A DNA stretch of 64,000 bases from Gordonia humi (GTDB taxonomy: Bacteria > Actinomycetota > Actinomycetes > Mycobacteriales > Mycobacteriaceae): positions 2,976,001-3,040,000 of the forward strand of contig NZ_JACIFP010000001.1 of assembly GCF_014197435.1 (NCBI RefSeq). Direction: 5' to 3'. A program made the translations under genes and the position numbers. Positions 9,191 to 16,933 of this stretch are shown here, in pieces. Below the pieces are notes generated by a model. That model saw only the letters and a list, made by a program, of their open reading frames with translations, had not been told where the DNA came from and searched no databases. The number at the start of each line of letters is the position of its first letter. Position 1 is the stretch's first letter.

Positions 9191-9889
9191 CTACCGCGCG
9201 CACGCGCGGAGCCACGCGCTCCAGCAGGCGTCGCCGAGGCGTCGTTCGTCCGGGCCGAACGCCGACAGGGGCGTTTCCACGAGAGCGGCGCGCGGGGCGG
9301 CGTCGACCCAGGCGCGTCCGACACTCGCCGGGTGCAGCGGATCGTCGGGCGCCACGGCCACGCCGAGCGGCACCCGCAGCCCGGCGATGTCGGCGAGCGT
9401 CGGTGCGGTGAACGTCGACGCGGCTCGCAGTTGGTCGACCAGACCGCGCCCGTGCAGTGACCGCCACGATCGGCTCAGTTCGGCGCCGAGCCAGTCCGGG
9501 CTGGTCGCCACCATGGCGTCGATCGTCGCGTCGAGTCCGTCGCGGTCCAGGCCGTCGGCGGTGAGCCGGGCCGACGCGGCGGCGATCGAACCGTCCGGGG
9601 CGCCCGACCACGGCGGGAGTGCGGCCAGGACGCCGTCGCAGTGGTCGGCGTTGCGCTCGTCGAGCGCCCAGCGCAGGGCAACCGCGGCACCGATCGACAC
9701 GCCGCCGACGACGACGCGCTCACCGCGCGCGACGTGGGCGTCGATCCGCGACAGATAGTCCGGGACGAGGTCGGCGGTCGGTTCCAGACAGGTCGGTTCG
9801 AGGCCTGCGGCGCGCGCCGCGGGGCCGAAGACCCGGGCGACGAAGTCGGCGTCCGACCCTGTGCCGGGCATCACGATCACGGTGGTCAT
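9191..9889 (-). CDS. Alpha/beta-hydrolase-like protein (Rv2695 type)
   Basis: A 232-residue protein with the start of an alpha/beta-hydrolase fold: an N-terminal strand VIVMPGTGSD and a nucleophile elbow GGVSIGAAVAL (Gly-x-Ser-x-Gly, about residue 75). An aspartate in VAPDDPLHP could be the acid residue; a C-terminal catalytic histidine is not clear. M. tuberculosis Rv2695 is at the same place. ATG 9889 is taken; ATG 9904 would add five residues. It is convergent with the DUF3710 gene with 16 bases between them. Substrate unknown. Confidence 0.75.
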   Translation of the reverse strand: MTTVIVMPGTGSDADFVARVFGPAARAAGLEPTCLEPTADLVPDYLSRIDAHVARGERVVVGGVSIGAAVALRWALDERNADHCDGVLAALPPWSGAPDGSIAAASARLTADGLDRDGLDATIDAMVATSPDWLGAELSRSWRSLHGRGLVDQLRAASTFTAPTLADIAGLRVPLGVAVAPDDPLHPASVGRAWVDAAPRAALVETPLSAFGPDERRLGDACWSAWLRACAR

Positions 9890-9959
9890 ACGACCATGGT
9901 GCACGCGGGGTAGGCTGAGGACGAAAGCGATTCACTACTGGATGCCCGGAGGATGTCCG

Positions 9960-10349
9960 ATGGCGAACACGGGTCTGCTCAAGCGGCTGGGCAAGATGCT
10001 CACCGAGGACCTCGAGAACGTCGAGGAGGAGCGCGTACAGCGCGAGTCCGAGGCGGCCAACGTCGAACGCGCGACCGGCGCCCAGTGCGCGCGGGACTGC
10101 AGCCGCGGCGACGAGGCCGTCATGATCGGTGAACTCCGGTCGGTCGAGACGTGTTCGCGCAACACGCACTCGGGTGTCCGCGCCGAGTTCTTCGACGGTA
10201 CCGACACCGTCCTGCTCAAGTGGATGGGGCGCAACCGCATCCCGGGCATCGAACCCGGCCGTCGCCTCACAGTCCGCGGACGGGTGGCCAATGCGGACGG
10301 CATGAAGGTCGTCTACAACCCCGAATACGAGTTGCACGCGGACGAATAG
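9960..10349 (+). CDS. OB-fold nucleic-acid-binding-type protein (Rv2694 type)
   Basis: A 129-residue protein with an acidic helical head (LTEDLENVEEERVQRESE) followed by an OB-fold-like beta barrel containing GELRSVETCS, the hallmark strand TVLLKWMGRNRIPGIEPG and GRVANADGMKVVYNPEYEL, similar to RecG wedge or tRNA-anticodon type OB folds. ATG 9960 is preferred because GGAGG (9948-9952) is well placed. It is the counterpart of Rv2694c. No target is known. It ends at a strong bidirectional hairpin. Confidence 0.8.
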   Translation: MANTGLLKRLGKMLTEDLENVEEERVQRESEAANVERATGAQCARDCSRGDEAVMIGELRSVETCSRNTHSGVRAEFFDGTDTVLLKWMGRNRIPGIEPGRRLTVRGRVANADGMKVVYNPEYELHADE

Positions 10350-10358
10350 CGCGCACGG

Positions 10359-10392
10359 GAAGGGCGGTTCCTCCGAGGAGGAACCGCCCTTC
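10359..10392. terminator. Strong bidirectional terminator
   Basis: A perfect 15-bp stem (10359-10373 with 10378-10392) with a four-base CGAG loop, between the convergent OB-fold gene and the membrane-protein gene. It is followed by TCTGT on the plus strand. Confidence 0.85.
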
Positions 10393-10410
10393 TGTCGTGG
10401 GTGCCGGGCG

Positions 10411-10854
10411 TCAGGTGGTGCTCAAGATCAGACTGGTGCCGAGTGTGATCAGCGCGGCGACCTTGACGATCTCGAAGCCGACGTACCAGAGATGGGCCGT
10501 GCTCCGCTGCTCCGGGACTTTGTCCGGGTCGGCCAGCACCTTGTCGGTGCGCCGCGAGAGGATCGGTCGGATCGTGACGATCTGGACGATCAATGCGGAC
10601 ACCGCCACTCCCACGGCGACGATCGCGGTGCCGGGCCAGCCGTCGCCGACGATCACGGCCACCACGACGGCGACCGCTCCGACGGCCTCCACCGAGTTCA
10701 ACGCGCGGAACACGAGGCGACCGATGCCCAGGCCGAGCGGAATCGTGATGCCCGGCCCCTGGAACTTCAGCGGCGCCTCGATGAACGAGATGGCGGTGAC
10801 CATGCCCAACCAGATGAAGGTGAGCGCCAGGACCAGGGCGAACGTCGCTGTCAT
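10411..10854 (-). CDS. Four-helix membrane protein coupled to flavohaemoglobin
   Basis: A 147-residue protein with four predicted membrane helices: TATFALVLALTFIWLGMVTA, the stretch around GIGRLVFRALNSVEAVGAVA, WPGTAIVAVGVAVSALIV and YVGFEIVKVAALITLGTSLI. I do not recognise the family with confidence. Its ATG (10854) overlaps the stop of the flavohaemoglobin gene by four bases, so the two are translationally coupled and likely act together, for example in NO or redox stress at the membrane. The family in this position in M. tuberculosis (Rv2693c, DUF3159) looks different. Confidence 0.75.
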   Translation of the reverse strand: MTATFALVLALTFIWLGMVTAISFIEAPLKFQGPGITIPLGLGIGRLVFRALNSVEAVGAVAVVVAVIVGDGWPGTAIVAVGVAVSALIVQIVTIRPILSRRTDKVLADPDKVPEQRSTAHLWYVGFEIVKVAALITLGTSLILSTT

Positions 10855-12014
10855 CGAACTCCTCCGAAGGTCTCGAACTGGATGCGCTCGGCCGGGACCT
10901 CCTTGTCGACGAGCGCGTCACGGACCGACGACATGAAGCCCGCGGGTCCGCAGACGAGCGCGGTGGCCGCCGGGTCCACCGGTACGTCGGCGAGATCGAT
11001 GTAGCCGATGCGCGTGGTGGGCTCGGCGCCGTCGACACCGTGCTCATACCACTGGTACAGGGTAGCGCCCGGCAACTGGGCGACGAGTTCGCCGAGTTCG
11101 CCGCGGTGCGGCTGGCGGGCGCGCGATCGGTCGGCGTGCATCACCTGGACGGGGCGGGTGTCGCCGGTGGCGACGAGGTGGTGCAGCACGCCGATCATCG
11201 GGGTGCAGCCGATGCCCGCCGACGCCAGGAGCAGCGGGCCGTCGTCCTCGGGGAGCGTCAGGTCGCCGTACGGGGTGCTCACGCGGAGTCCGTCGCCGTC
11301 GAAGGCGTGCTCGTGGAGCCAGGTCGACACCTCGCCGTCGAGCTTGACCGAGAAGCGCCACGTCGGGTCGCCGACCCTGCCGGTGAGGCTGTACTGGCGG
11401 ATCTGGTCGGCGCCGTCGGCGAGCGGGACCTGGACCGAGATGTACTGGCCGGGGACGAATCCGGGCAGCGCAGACCCGTCGGTCGTGGCGACGGTGTACG
11501 ACACGGCGTCGGGGGAGACCTGGTCGCGTTCGGTGATCGTGACGGTGCGCCAGACCTGACCGGGCTCGACTCCCGCGGCCGCGTACAGCTCGTTCTCACG
11601 GCCGATCAACACGTGCGCCATCTCCCAGTACAGCTCGTCCCATGCGGCGGCCACCTCGGGTGTCACCGCGTCGCCGAGCACCGCGACGATCGCGGCGAAC
11701 AGATGCTTGTGCACGATCGGGTACTGATCGGCGACGATGCCCAGGGATGCGTGCTTGTTCGCGATCCGCTCGATGATCTCGCGCTGGGTCGCGGTGTCGT
11801 AGTCGAGCTGCAGCGTGGCGAACGCGGCGATCGAGCCGGCCAGCACCGAGGCCTGGGACCCGCTCTTCTGGTTGGTGCGGTTGAACAGGTCGTTCAGCAG
11901 TTCGGGGTGCTCGGCGAACATCCGGGGATAGAAGTCGCCGGTGATCTCCTCGATGTGTTCGGCGACGAGAGGGAGAGTCGCTTCGAGTATGACGCGGGTG
12001 TCGTTCGAGATCAT
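10851..12014 (-). CDS. hmp: Flavohaemoglobin (nitric oxide dioxygenase)
   Basis: A 387-residue three-domain enzyme that oxidises nitric oxide to nitrate using O2 and NAD(P)H. The globin domain (about 1-140) contains the proximal-helix region KHASLGIVADQYPIVHKHL; the FAD domain has RQYSLTG; the NAD domain has ASAGIGCTPMIGVLHHL and ends with CGPAGFMSSVRDALV. ATG 12014 is preferred to the TTG at 12023 because an AGGAA site is 8-9 bases upstream of the ATG. The downstream membrane gene overlaps by four bases. A 17-base inverted repeat lies about 120 bases upstream and could be an operator. No Rrf2/NsrR regulator gene is adjacent. Confidence 0.96.
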   Translation of the reverse strand: MISNDTRVILEATLPLVAEHIEEITGDFYPRMFAEHPELLNDLFNRTNQKSGSQASVLAGSIAAFATLQLDYDTATQREIIERIANKHASLGIVADQYPIVHKHLFAAIVAVLGDAVTPEVAAAWDELYWEMAHVLIGRENELYAAAGVEPGQVWRTVTITERDQVSPDAVSYTVATTDGSALPGFVPGQYISVQVPLADGADQIRQYSLTGRVGDPTWRFSVKLDGEVSTWLHEHAFDGDGLRVSTPYGDLTLPEDDGPLLLASAGIGCTPMIGVLHHLVATGDTRPVQVMHADRSRARQPHRGELGELVAQLPGATLYQWYEHGVDGAEPTTRIGYIDLADVPVDPAATALVCGPAGFMSSVRDALVDKEVPAERIQFETFGGVR

Positions 12015-12130
12015 GTCGACCAATTCCTAGAGTTCAGACGGGGCCGGGGGTTCCAGCGGCGGCGCATCACCGCCTGAATCGATCTGAACACGCGGGGCAG
12101 TCGGCCTACTACGCAACGTGGTAGAGGTCT

Positions 12131-12147
12131 CCTTGCATAACGCAAGG
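12131..12147. promoter_or_regulatory. Inverted repeat upstream of hmp
   Basis: CCTTGC-ATAAC-GCAAGG, a perfect 6-5-6 inverted repeat in the 183-base gap between hmp and ceoC, both read leftward. It could be a repressor site for hmp or the end of the ceoC transcript. I cannot match it to a known NsrR box. Confidence 0.35.
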
Positions 12148-12197
12148 TCGGGACATACGGCGCGAAGACACCGGGCACAAAGGCCCAAGCCGGCCCG

Positions 12198-12860
12198 TCA
12201 CACCGGCAGGCGCATCGCCTCGTGCAGCGGGGCCTCGGCCTCCTCCGGTGCGATGAAGACCAGTTCGTCGCCGCCTTCGAGGGCGTCGTCGGCCTCCGGC
12301 ACGATGACCCGCTTGCCGCGGATGATGGCCACCAGGGCCACGTCGCGCGGCAGTTGCAGGCGACGCACCGCCTTGCCGGCCAGCGGAGTGTCGTCGGGCA
12401 GTGTCAGTTCGACGAGATTGGCCTGTCCCTGCCGGAAGGTCATCAGCCGGACCAGATCGCCGATCGAGACGGCCTCCTCGACGAGCGAGGCCAGCATTCG
12501 CGGCGTCGACACGGCGACGTCGACGCCCCAGTCGTCGTTGAACAGCCACTCGTTGCGCGGATCGTTGACGCGCGCGACCACCCGGCTCACCGCGAACTCG
12601 GTGGTCGCCAGCAGACTGACCACGAGGTTCGCCTTGTCGTCGCCGGTCGCCGCGACCATCACGTCGAAGGTCTGCAGCCCGGCGCGCTCGAGGTCCTCCA
12701 GCTCGCAGGCGTCCGCGTGGATCCAGGTCGCACCGTCGACCGACGTCGGGACGATGTGGTCGGGATCCCTCTCGAACAGCGTGACGTCGTGCTCGCTGAG
12801 CAGCAGTTCCCGGGCGATCGCGCGCCCCACTGCACCCGCCCCTGCGATGGCTACCTTCAT
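12198..12860 (-). CDS. ceoC: TrkA-family potassium uptake regulator CeoC
   Basis: A 220-residue RCK (TrkA) protein. The N-terminal Rossmann fold starts with MKVAIAGAGAVGRAIARELL (dinucleotide loop GAGAVG), followed by a TrkA-C domain with LELTLPDDTPLAGKAVRRL-like and DDALEGGDELVFIAP segments. Such proteins gate K+ transport in response to bound nucleotides. It is the second gene of a ceoB-ceoC pair (13 bases after ceoB stops) matching Rv2691-Rv2692. No trkH/trkG channel gene is adjacent; the divergent neighbour is a KimA-like K+ permease. Confidence 0.95.
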   Translation of the reverse strand: MKVAIAGAGAVGRAIARELLLSEHDVTLFERDPDHIVPTSVDGATWIHADACELEDLERAGLQTFDVMVAATGDDKANLVVSLLATTEFAVSRVVARVNDPRNEWLFNDDWGVDVAVSTPRMLASLVEEAVSIGDLVRLMTFRQGQANLVELTLPDDTPLAGKAVRRLQLPRDVALVAIIRGKRVIVPEADDALEGGDELVFIAPEEAEAPLHEAMRLPV

Positions 12861-12873
12861 GACCGGACCGACC

Positions 12874-13533
12874 TCATTCCTGGTACTCGGCGGCGGCGAC
12901 GGCCCGCGCGTTGTCGACGTTCGACGAGATCGTCGCCACGTACAGTTCGTCGTCCTGCTGGATCACCGTGCGCTGTTCGGGCAGGATCGGCCGACCGAGC
13001 CGGTGCAGGAACGCGATGCGGGCGCCGGTCCGGTCCTGGAAGCGTTGTGCGTCCACGCCGACCCACGACTCGTGGACCTCGATCACGGCCATCACCAGCG
13101 ATCCCGACGGATCGTGCCAGACCGGAGTCGTGGAGGTCTCGCCGAGCGCGGCGACGAAGCGCTCGGTGGTCCACGGCACCGTCGCGACGGTCGGGATGCC
13201 GAGCCGCTCGAACACGGCGGCGCGTTTGGCGTCGTAGATGCGGGCGACCACACGGTCGACGCCGAAGGTCTCCCGGGCCACCCGGGCCGAGATGATGTTG
13301 GAGTTGTCGCCGGAGGACACCGCGGCGAACGAGTCGCAGTCGGAGACGCCCGCTTCGGTCAGCACATCCCGGTCGAAACCGACACCGGTCACGGTTCGGC
13401 CGGTGAATCCGTCGCCCAGACGCCGGAACGCGTCCGGGTTGCGGTCGATGACGACCACCTCGTGTCCTCGGTCCGACATGGCCATGGCCAGGGCGGATCC
13501 GACTCGGCCGCAGCCCATGATGATCACTCGCAC
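12874..13533 (-). CDS. ceoB: TrkA-family potassium uptake regulator CeoB
   Basis: A 219-residue RCK protein that begins VRVIIMGCGRVGSALAMAM (nucleotide loop GCGRVG) and carries the conserved SSGDNSNIISARVARETFG segment; a TrkA-C-like domain fills the C-terminal third. GTG 13533 matches the start of the M. tuberculosis CeoB; ATG 13563 would add ten residues. It is transcribed ahead of ceoC and divergently from the KimA-like gene (77 bases between starts), so promoter elements must share that short gap. Confidence 0.95.
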   Translation of the reverse strand: MRVIIMGCGRVGSALAMAMSDRGHEVVVIDRNPDAFRRLGDGFTGRTVTGVGFDRDVLTEAGVSDCDSFAAVSSGDNSNIISARVARETFGVDRVVARIYDAKRAAVFERLGIPTVATVPWTTERFVAALGETSTTPVWHDPSGSLVMAVIEVHESWVGVDAQRFQDRTGARIAFLHRLGRPILPEQRTVIQQDDELYVATISSNVDNARAVAAAEYQE

Positions 13534-13610
13534 GCTGGGAGACGTTACTTCCCGGCGCGCCAAAACGCACCCTGGTGGTACGCGGAACGAGATGCGCCTA
13601 GTGTTGCTCC

Positions 13611-15629
13611 GTGTCCACGATGTCGAAGGTGTCGGTCGGCGCGAAGCGTCTCCTGCTCGGCCGCCCGTTCCGCAGTGACCGCCTAGGTCACACCCTCCTG
13701 CCCAAACGCATAGCCCTGCCGGTTTTCGCCTCCGATGCGATGTCGTCGGTGGCGTATGCGCCGCAGGAGATCTTCCTGGTCCTCTCGGTCGCCGGGATCA
13801 GCGCGTTCGCCTTCGCCCCGTGGGTGGCCCTCGCCGTCGCCGTCGTGATGGCGGTCGTCGTCGCGAGCTACCGGCAGAACGTCCACGCGTATCCGTCGGG
13901 CGGCGGCGACTACGAGGTCGCGACGGTGAACCTCGGACCGAACGCGGGTCTGACGGTGGCGGCGGCGCTCCTGGTCGACTACGTCCTGACCGTCGCGGTG
14001 TCGGTCACCTCGGCCGCCGAGAACATCGGCTCGGCGATCCCGTTCGTCCACCAGCACAAGGTGTGGTTCTGCGTCCTGGCGATCGCGTTGATCGCGGCCG
14101 TCAACCTGCGCGGCATCAAGGAGTCCGGCGCGGTCCTGGCGATCCCCACGTACGCGTTCATCGCCGGTATGGGCATCATGCTGGTCTGGGGCTTCGTGCA
14201 GATCTTCATCCTCGGCGACTCGGTGAAGGCCGAGACCAGCGACTTCCACGTCGTGGCCGAGAACAACGAACTCGTCGGCCTCGCGATGGTGTTCCTCGTC
14301 GCCCGCTCGTTCTCGTCGGGCTGTGCCGCACTCACCGGAGTCGAGGCCATCAGCAACGGCGTTCCGGCGTTCCAGAAGCCGAAGTCGCGCAACGCCGCGT
14401 CGACCCTGCTGATGCTGGGCGGGATCTCGATCCTGATGCTCGTCGGCATCGTCATGCTGGCGCAGGAGATCGGCGCCAAGTACGTGATGAATCCGGCGAA
14501 GGACCTGGCGGGCGCACCGGGCGGCTACCAGCAGAAGTCGATCATCGCCCAGCTCGCCGAGGCGGTCTTCCGCGGATTCCCGCCCGGCTTCTACATCCTC
14601 GCCGTCGTCACCGCGCTGGTCCTGATGCTCGCCGCGAACACCGCGTTCAACGGCTTCCCGGTCCTCGGCTCGGTGCTGGCCCAGGACCGCTACCTGCCGC
14701 GTCAGCTGCACACGCGCGGCGACCGTCTCGCCTTCTCCAACGGCATCGTGTTCCTCGCACTCGTCGCCATCGCGTTGGTGGTCGGCTTCGGCGCCGAGGT
14801 GACCTCGCTCATCCAGCTCTACATCGTCGGCGTGTTCGTCTCGTTCACGCTCAGCCAGACCGGCATGGTCCGACACTGGACGCGGCATCTGAAGACCGAG
14901 ACCGATCCGGATGCGCGCATCCGGATGATCCGGTCCCGCATCATCAACGCGATCGGCATGGTGATGACCGCGACCGTGCTGGTGATCGTCCTGATCACCA
15001 AGTTCCGCGCGGGTGCGTGGATGGCGATCCTGGGGATGGTCCTGCTGTTCGTCCTGATGAAGCTGATCCATCGGCACTACTCGTCGGTGGAACGCGAACT
15101 GGAGAACGCCGACGACGGCGACGAGGTGCTGCCGAGCCGGACGCACTCGATCGTCCTCGTGTCGTCGCTGCACCTGCCGACGCGACGGGCCCTGCGCTAC
15201 GCCCGCGCCACCCGGCCGGATGTACTCGAGGCCGTGACGGTGAACGTCGACGACCGGAACACCCGCAAGCTCGTCTCCGAATGGGAGGCCAGCGATATCA
15301 CCATGCCGCTCAAGGTGGTGGCCTCGCCGTACCGTGAGATCACCCGCCCCATCATCAGTTATGTGCGGCGACTGCGTCGCGAGTCGCCGCGCGACGTCAT
15401 CACCGTGTTCATCCCCGAATACGTCGTCGGGCACTGGTGGGAGCAGATCCTGCACAATCAGTCGGCGCTGCGGCTCAAGACGAGGCTGCTGTTCGAGCCG
15501 GGCGTCATGGTGACCTCGGTGCCGTGGCAGCTGACGTCGTCGGAGAATCGCGGCAAACGCATGCAGACCCAGTACGTCGCACCCGGCGACGTGCGACGCG
15601 GCTTCACCTCGGAGGACCGGAAGCAGTGA
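13611..15629 (+). CDS. KimA-like APC-superfamily potassium permease
   Basis: A 672-residue membrane transporter: about 12 helices in residues 30-480 and a cytoplasmic C-terminal domain of about 180 residues. Segments SDAMSSVAYAPQEI, SYRQNVHAYPSGGGDYEVA, LVDYVLTVAVS, SSGCAALTGVEAISNGVPAF and ANTAFNGFPVL agree with what I recall of Bacillus KimA (YdaO), a proton-coupled K+ importer. The C-terminal part resembles a universal-stress-like regulatory domain. GTG 13611 is given; ATG 13620 is possible. It is the counterpart of Rv2690c. Its divergence from the RCK pair ceoBC supports a role in K+ uptake. It overlaps the next gene by four bases. Confidence 0.88.
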   Translation: MSTMSKVSVGAKRLLLGRPFRSDRLGHTLLPKRIALPVFASDAMSSVAYAPQEIFLVLSVAGISAFAFAPWVALAVAVVMAVVVASYRQNVHAYPSGGGDYEVATVNLGPNAGLTVAAALLVDYVLTVAVSVTSAAENIGSAIPFVHQHKVWFCVLAIALIAAVNLRGIKESGAVLAIPTYAFIAGMGIMLVWGFVQIFILGDSVKAETSDFHVVAENNELVGLAMVFLVARSFSSGCAALTGVEAISNGVPAFQKPKSRNAASTLLMLGGISILMLVGIVMLAQEIGAKYVMNPAKDLAGAPGGYQQKSIIAQLAEAVFRGFPPGFYILAVVTALVLMLAANTAFNGFPVLGSVLAQDRYLPRQLHTRGDRLAFSNGIVFLALVAIALVVGFGAEVTSLIQLYIVGVFVSFTLSQTGMVRHWTRHLKTETDPDARIRMIRSRIINAIGMVMTATVLVIVLITKFRAGAWMAILGMVLLFVLMKLIHRHYSSVERELENADDGDEVLPSRTHSIVLVSSLHLPTRRALRYARATRPDVLEAVTVNVDDRNTRKLVSEWEASDITMPLKVVASPYREITRPIISYVRRLRRESPRDVITVFIPEYVVGHWWEQILHNQSALRLKTRLLFEPGVMVTSVPWQLTSSENRGKRMQTQYVAPGDVRRGFTSEDRKQ

Positions 15630-16879
15630 GCGATCTCGACCTCGACGTCACCGGATACGCGAACGGCGGGGCGGGGGTCGCACGCCACGACGGGCGTGTG
15701 ATCTTCGTCGCGGGCGCCCTGCCCGGCGAGCGGGTCCGCGCACACATCGTCGACGACCGGAAGGCCTCGTTCGCCCGTGCCGTCGTCGCGGAGGTGCTCG
15801 ACGCCAGCGCGCACCGGGTGGCCGCGGCGTGCCCGGCGGCCGCGGCGGGCGCGGGCTGCTGCGACCTGTCGTTCGTCGAGCCTGCGTACGCCCGGGAACT
15901 GGCCGCCGGCGCGCTCGGCGACGTGCTGGCGCGGATCGGCGGCTTCGGTGTCGACGCCCCCGCGGCACCGGCGGTGGAGACGCTCGGCGACCAGTCGACC
16001 CGGTGGCGGGTCCGGACCCGACTGGCCGTGGGAGCCGACGGCGCGGTCGGGCTGCGCGCTCACCGATCGTCGACGCTGGTGACGCAGCCGTGCGCGGCTC
16101 CGGTGGACGGGCTGCTCGACGGTCTGACCGACCTCGGTGCCGCACCCGGCTCCGAACTGGTGCTGGCCGCGGACGCCGACGGACTCCGTCACGCCGTCGA
16201 GCTCGCACCGCCCGCGGGCGGCGGTCGCCGCACGGACCGGCGGGGTCGCGCCCAGCGGGCCCGTGCCCACACCACGCGGAGGCGCACGGTGCGGACGCTG
16301 GCCGGCGACGACCGGGTCGAGCACCGGGTCGGCGCTCGCTCGTGGTCGGTTCCGGTGACCGGCTTCTGGCAGGCGCACCGCGAGGCGCCCGCGGTCTACT
16401 CGCGGACCGCGGCGGACCTGCTCGCTCGCGTCGGTGTGACCGGCGACGTCCGCGTCTGGGATCTGTTCGGCGGCGCCGGGGTGTTCACCGCCGCTTTGTG
16501 CGACGCCGACCGCGGCTTCACCGTGACGGCCGCCGACATCGTCGATACCGATCCGGACGCGCTCGCCGCCGCCGAACACACCCTCGCCGACGTCCCGGTC
16601 GCCGTGCATCGCGGCGATGTCGCGGCCCTCGTCGCCGGACTCGATCGTCCCGACGTGGTGATCGCCGATCCGCCGCGATCCGGCGACGGCGCCGAGGTGG
16701 TGGACGCCGTCGTCGCCGCGGAGCCCTCGGCCGTCGTGCAGGTCGGTTGCGACGCGGCGTCGTTCGCCCGCGACCTGGGGCGGTTCGCCGCGCAGGGCTA
16801 TCGGGTCCGGGCCTGGCGCGGGTTCGACGCGTTCCCGATGACCCATCACGTGGAGGCGATGGCGGTGCTCACCCGGTGA
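15626..16879 (+). CDS. TrmA/RlmD-family RNA (uracil-5)-methyltransferase
   Basis: A 417-residue class I SAM-dependent methyltransferase. An N-terminal TRAM-like barrel (DVTGYANGGAGVARHDGRVI) is followed by an insert and by the catalytic domain with VWDLFGGAGVFTAAL (SAM loop), ADPPRSG and VGCDAASFARDL, where the cysteine is the expected nucleophile. It should methylate C5 of a uridine in tRNA or rRNA. Several of the cysteines that hold the Fe-S cluster in RlmD-type enzymes seem present near CPAAAAGAGCCDL. GTG 15626 overlaps the permease stop (GTGA) with GGAGG upstream. Counterpart of Rv2689c. Confidence 0.92.
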   Translation: MSDLDLDVTGYANGGAGVARHDGRVIFVAGALPGERVRAHIVDDRKASFARAVVAEVLDASAHRVAAACPAAAAGAGCCDLSFVEPAYARELAAGALGDVLARIGGFGVDAPAAPAVETLGDQSTRWRVRTRLAVGADGAVGLRAHRSSTLVTQPCAAPVDGLLDGLTDLGAAPGSELVLAADADGLRHAVELAPPAGGGRRTDRRGRAQRARAHTTRRRTVRTLAGDDRVEHRVGARSWSVPVTGFWQAHREAPAVYSRTAADLLARVGVTGDVRVWDLFGGAGVFTAALCDADRGFTVTAADIVDTDPDALAAAEHTLADVPVAVHRGDVAALVAGLDRPDVVIADPPRSGDGAEVVDAVVAAEPSAVVQVGCDAASFARDLGRFAAQGYRVRAWRGFDAFPMTHHVEAMAVLTR

Positions 16880-16933
16880 ACGCAGTCCGTAGACTGGTCG
16901 AGATCGTCAGAAGACTCTAGGGAGGGACCGCAC

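Noticed and set aside
13683..15455. 590-residue frame on the minus strand
   Set aside because: Shadow of the KimA-like permease; its His/Asp/Arg-rich content has no hydrophobic or domain pattern.
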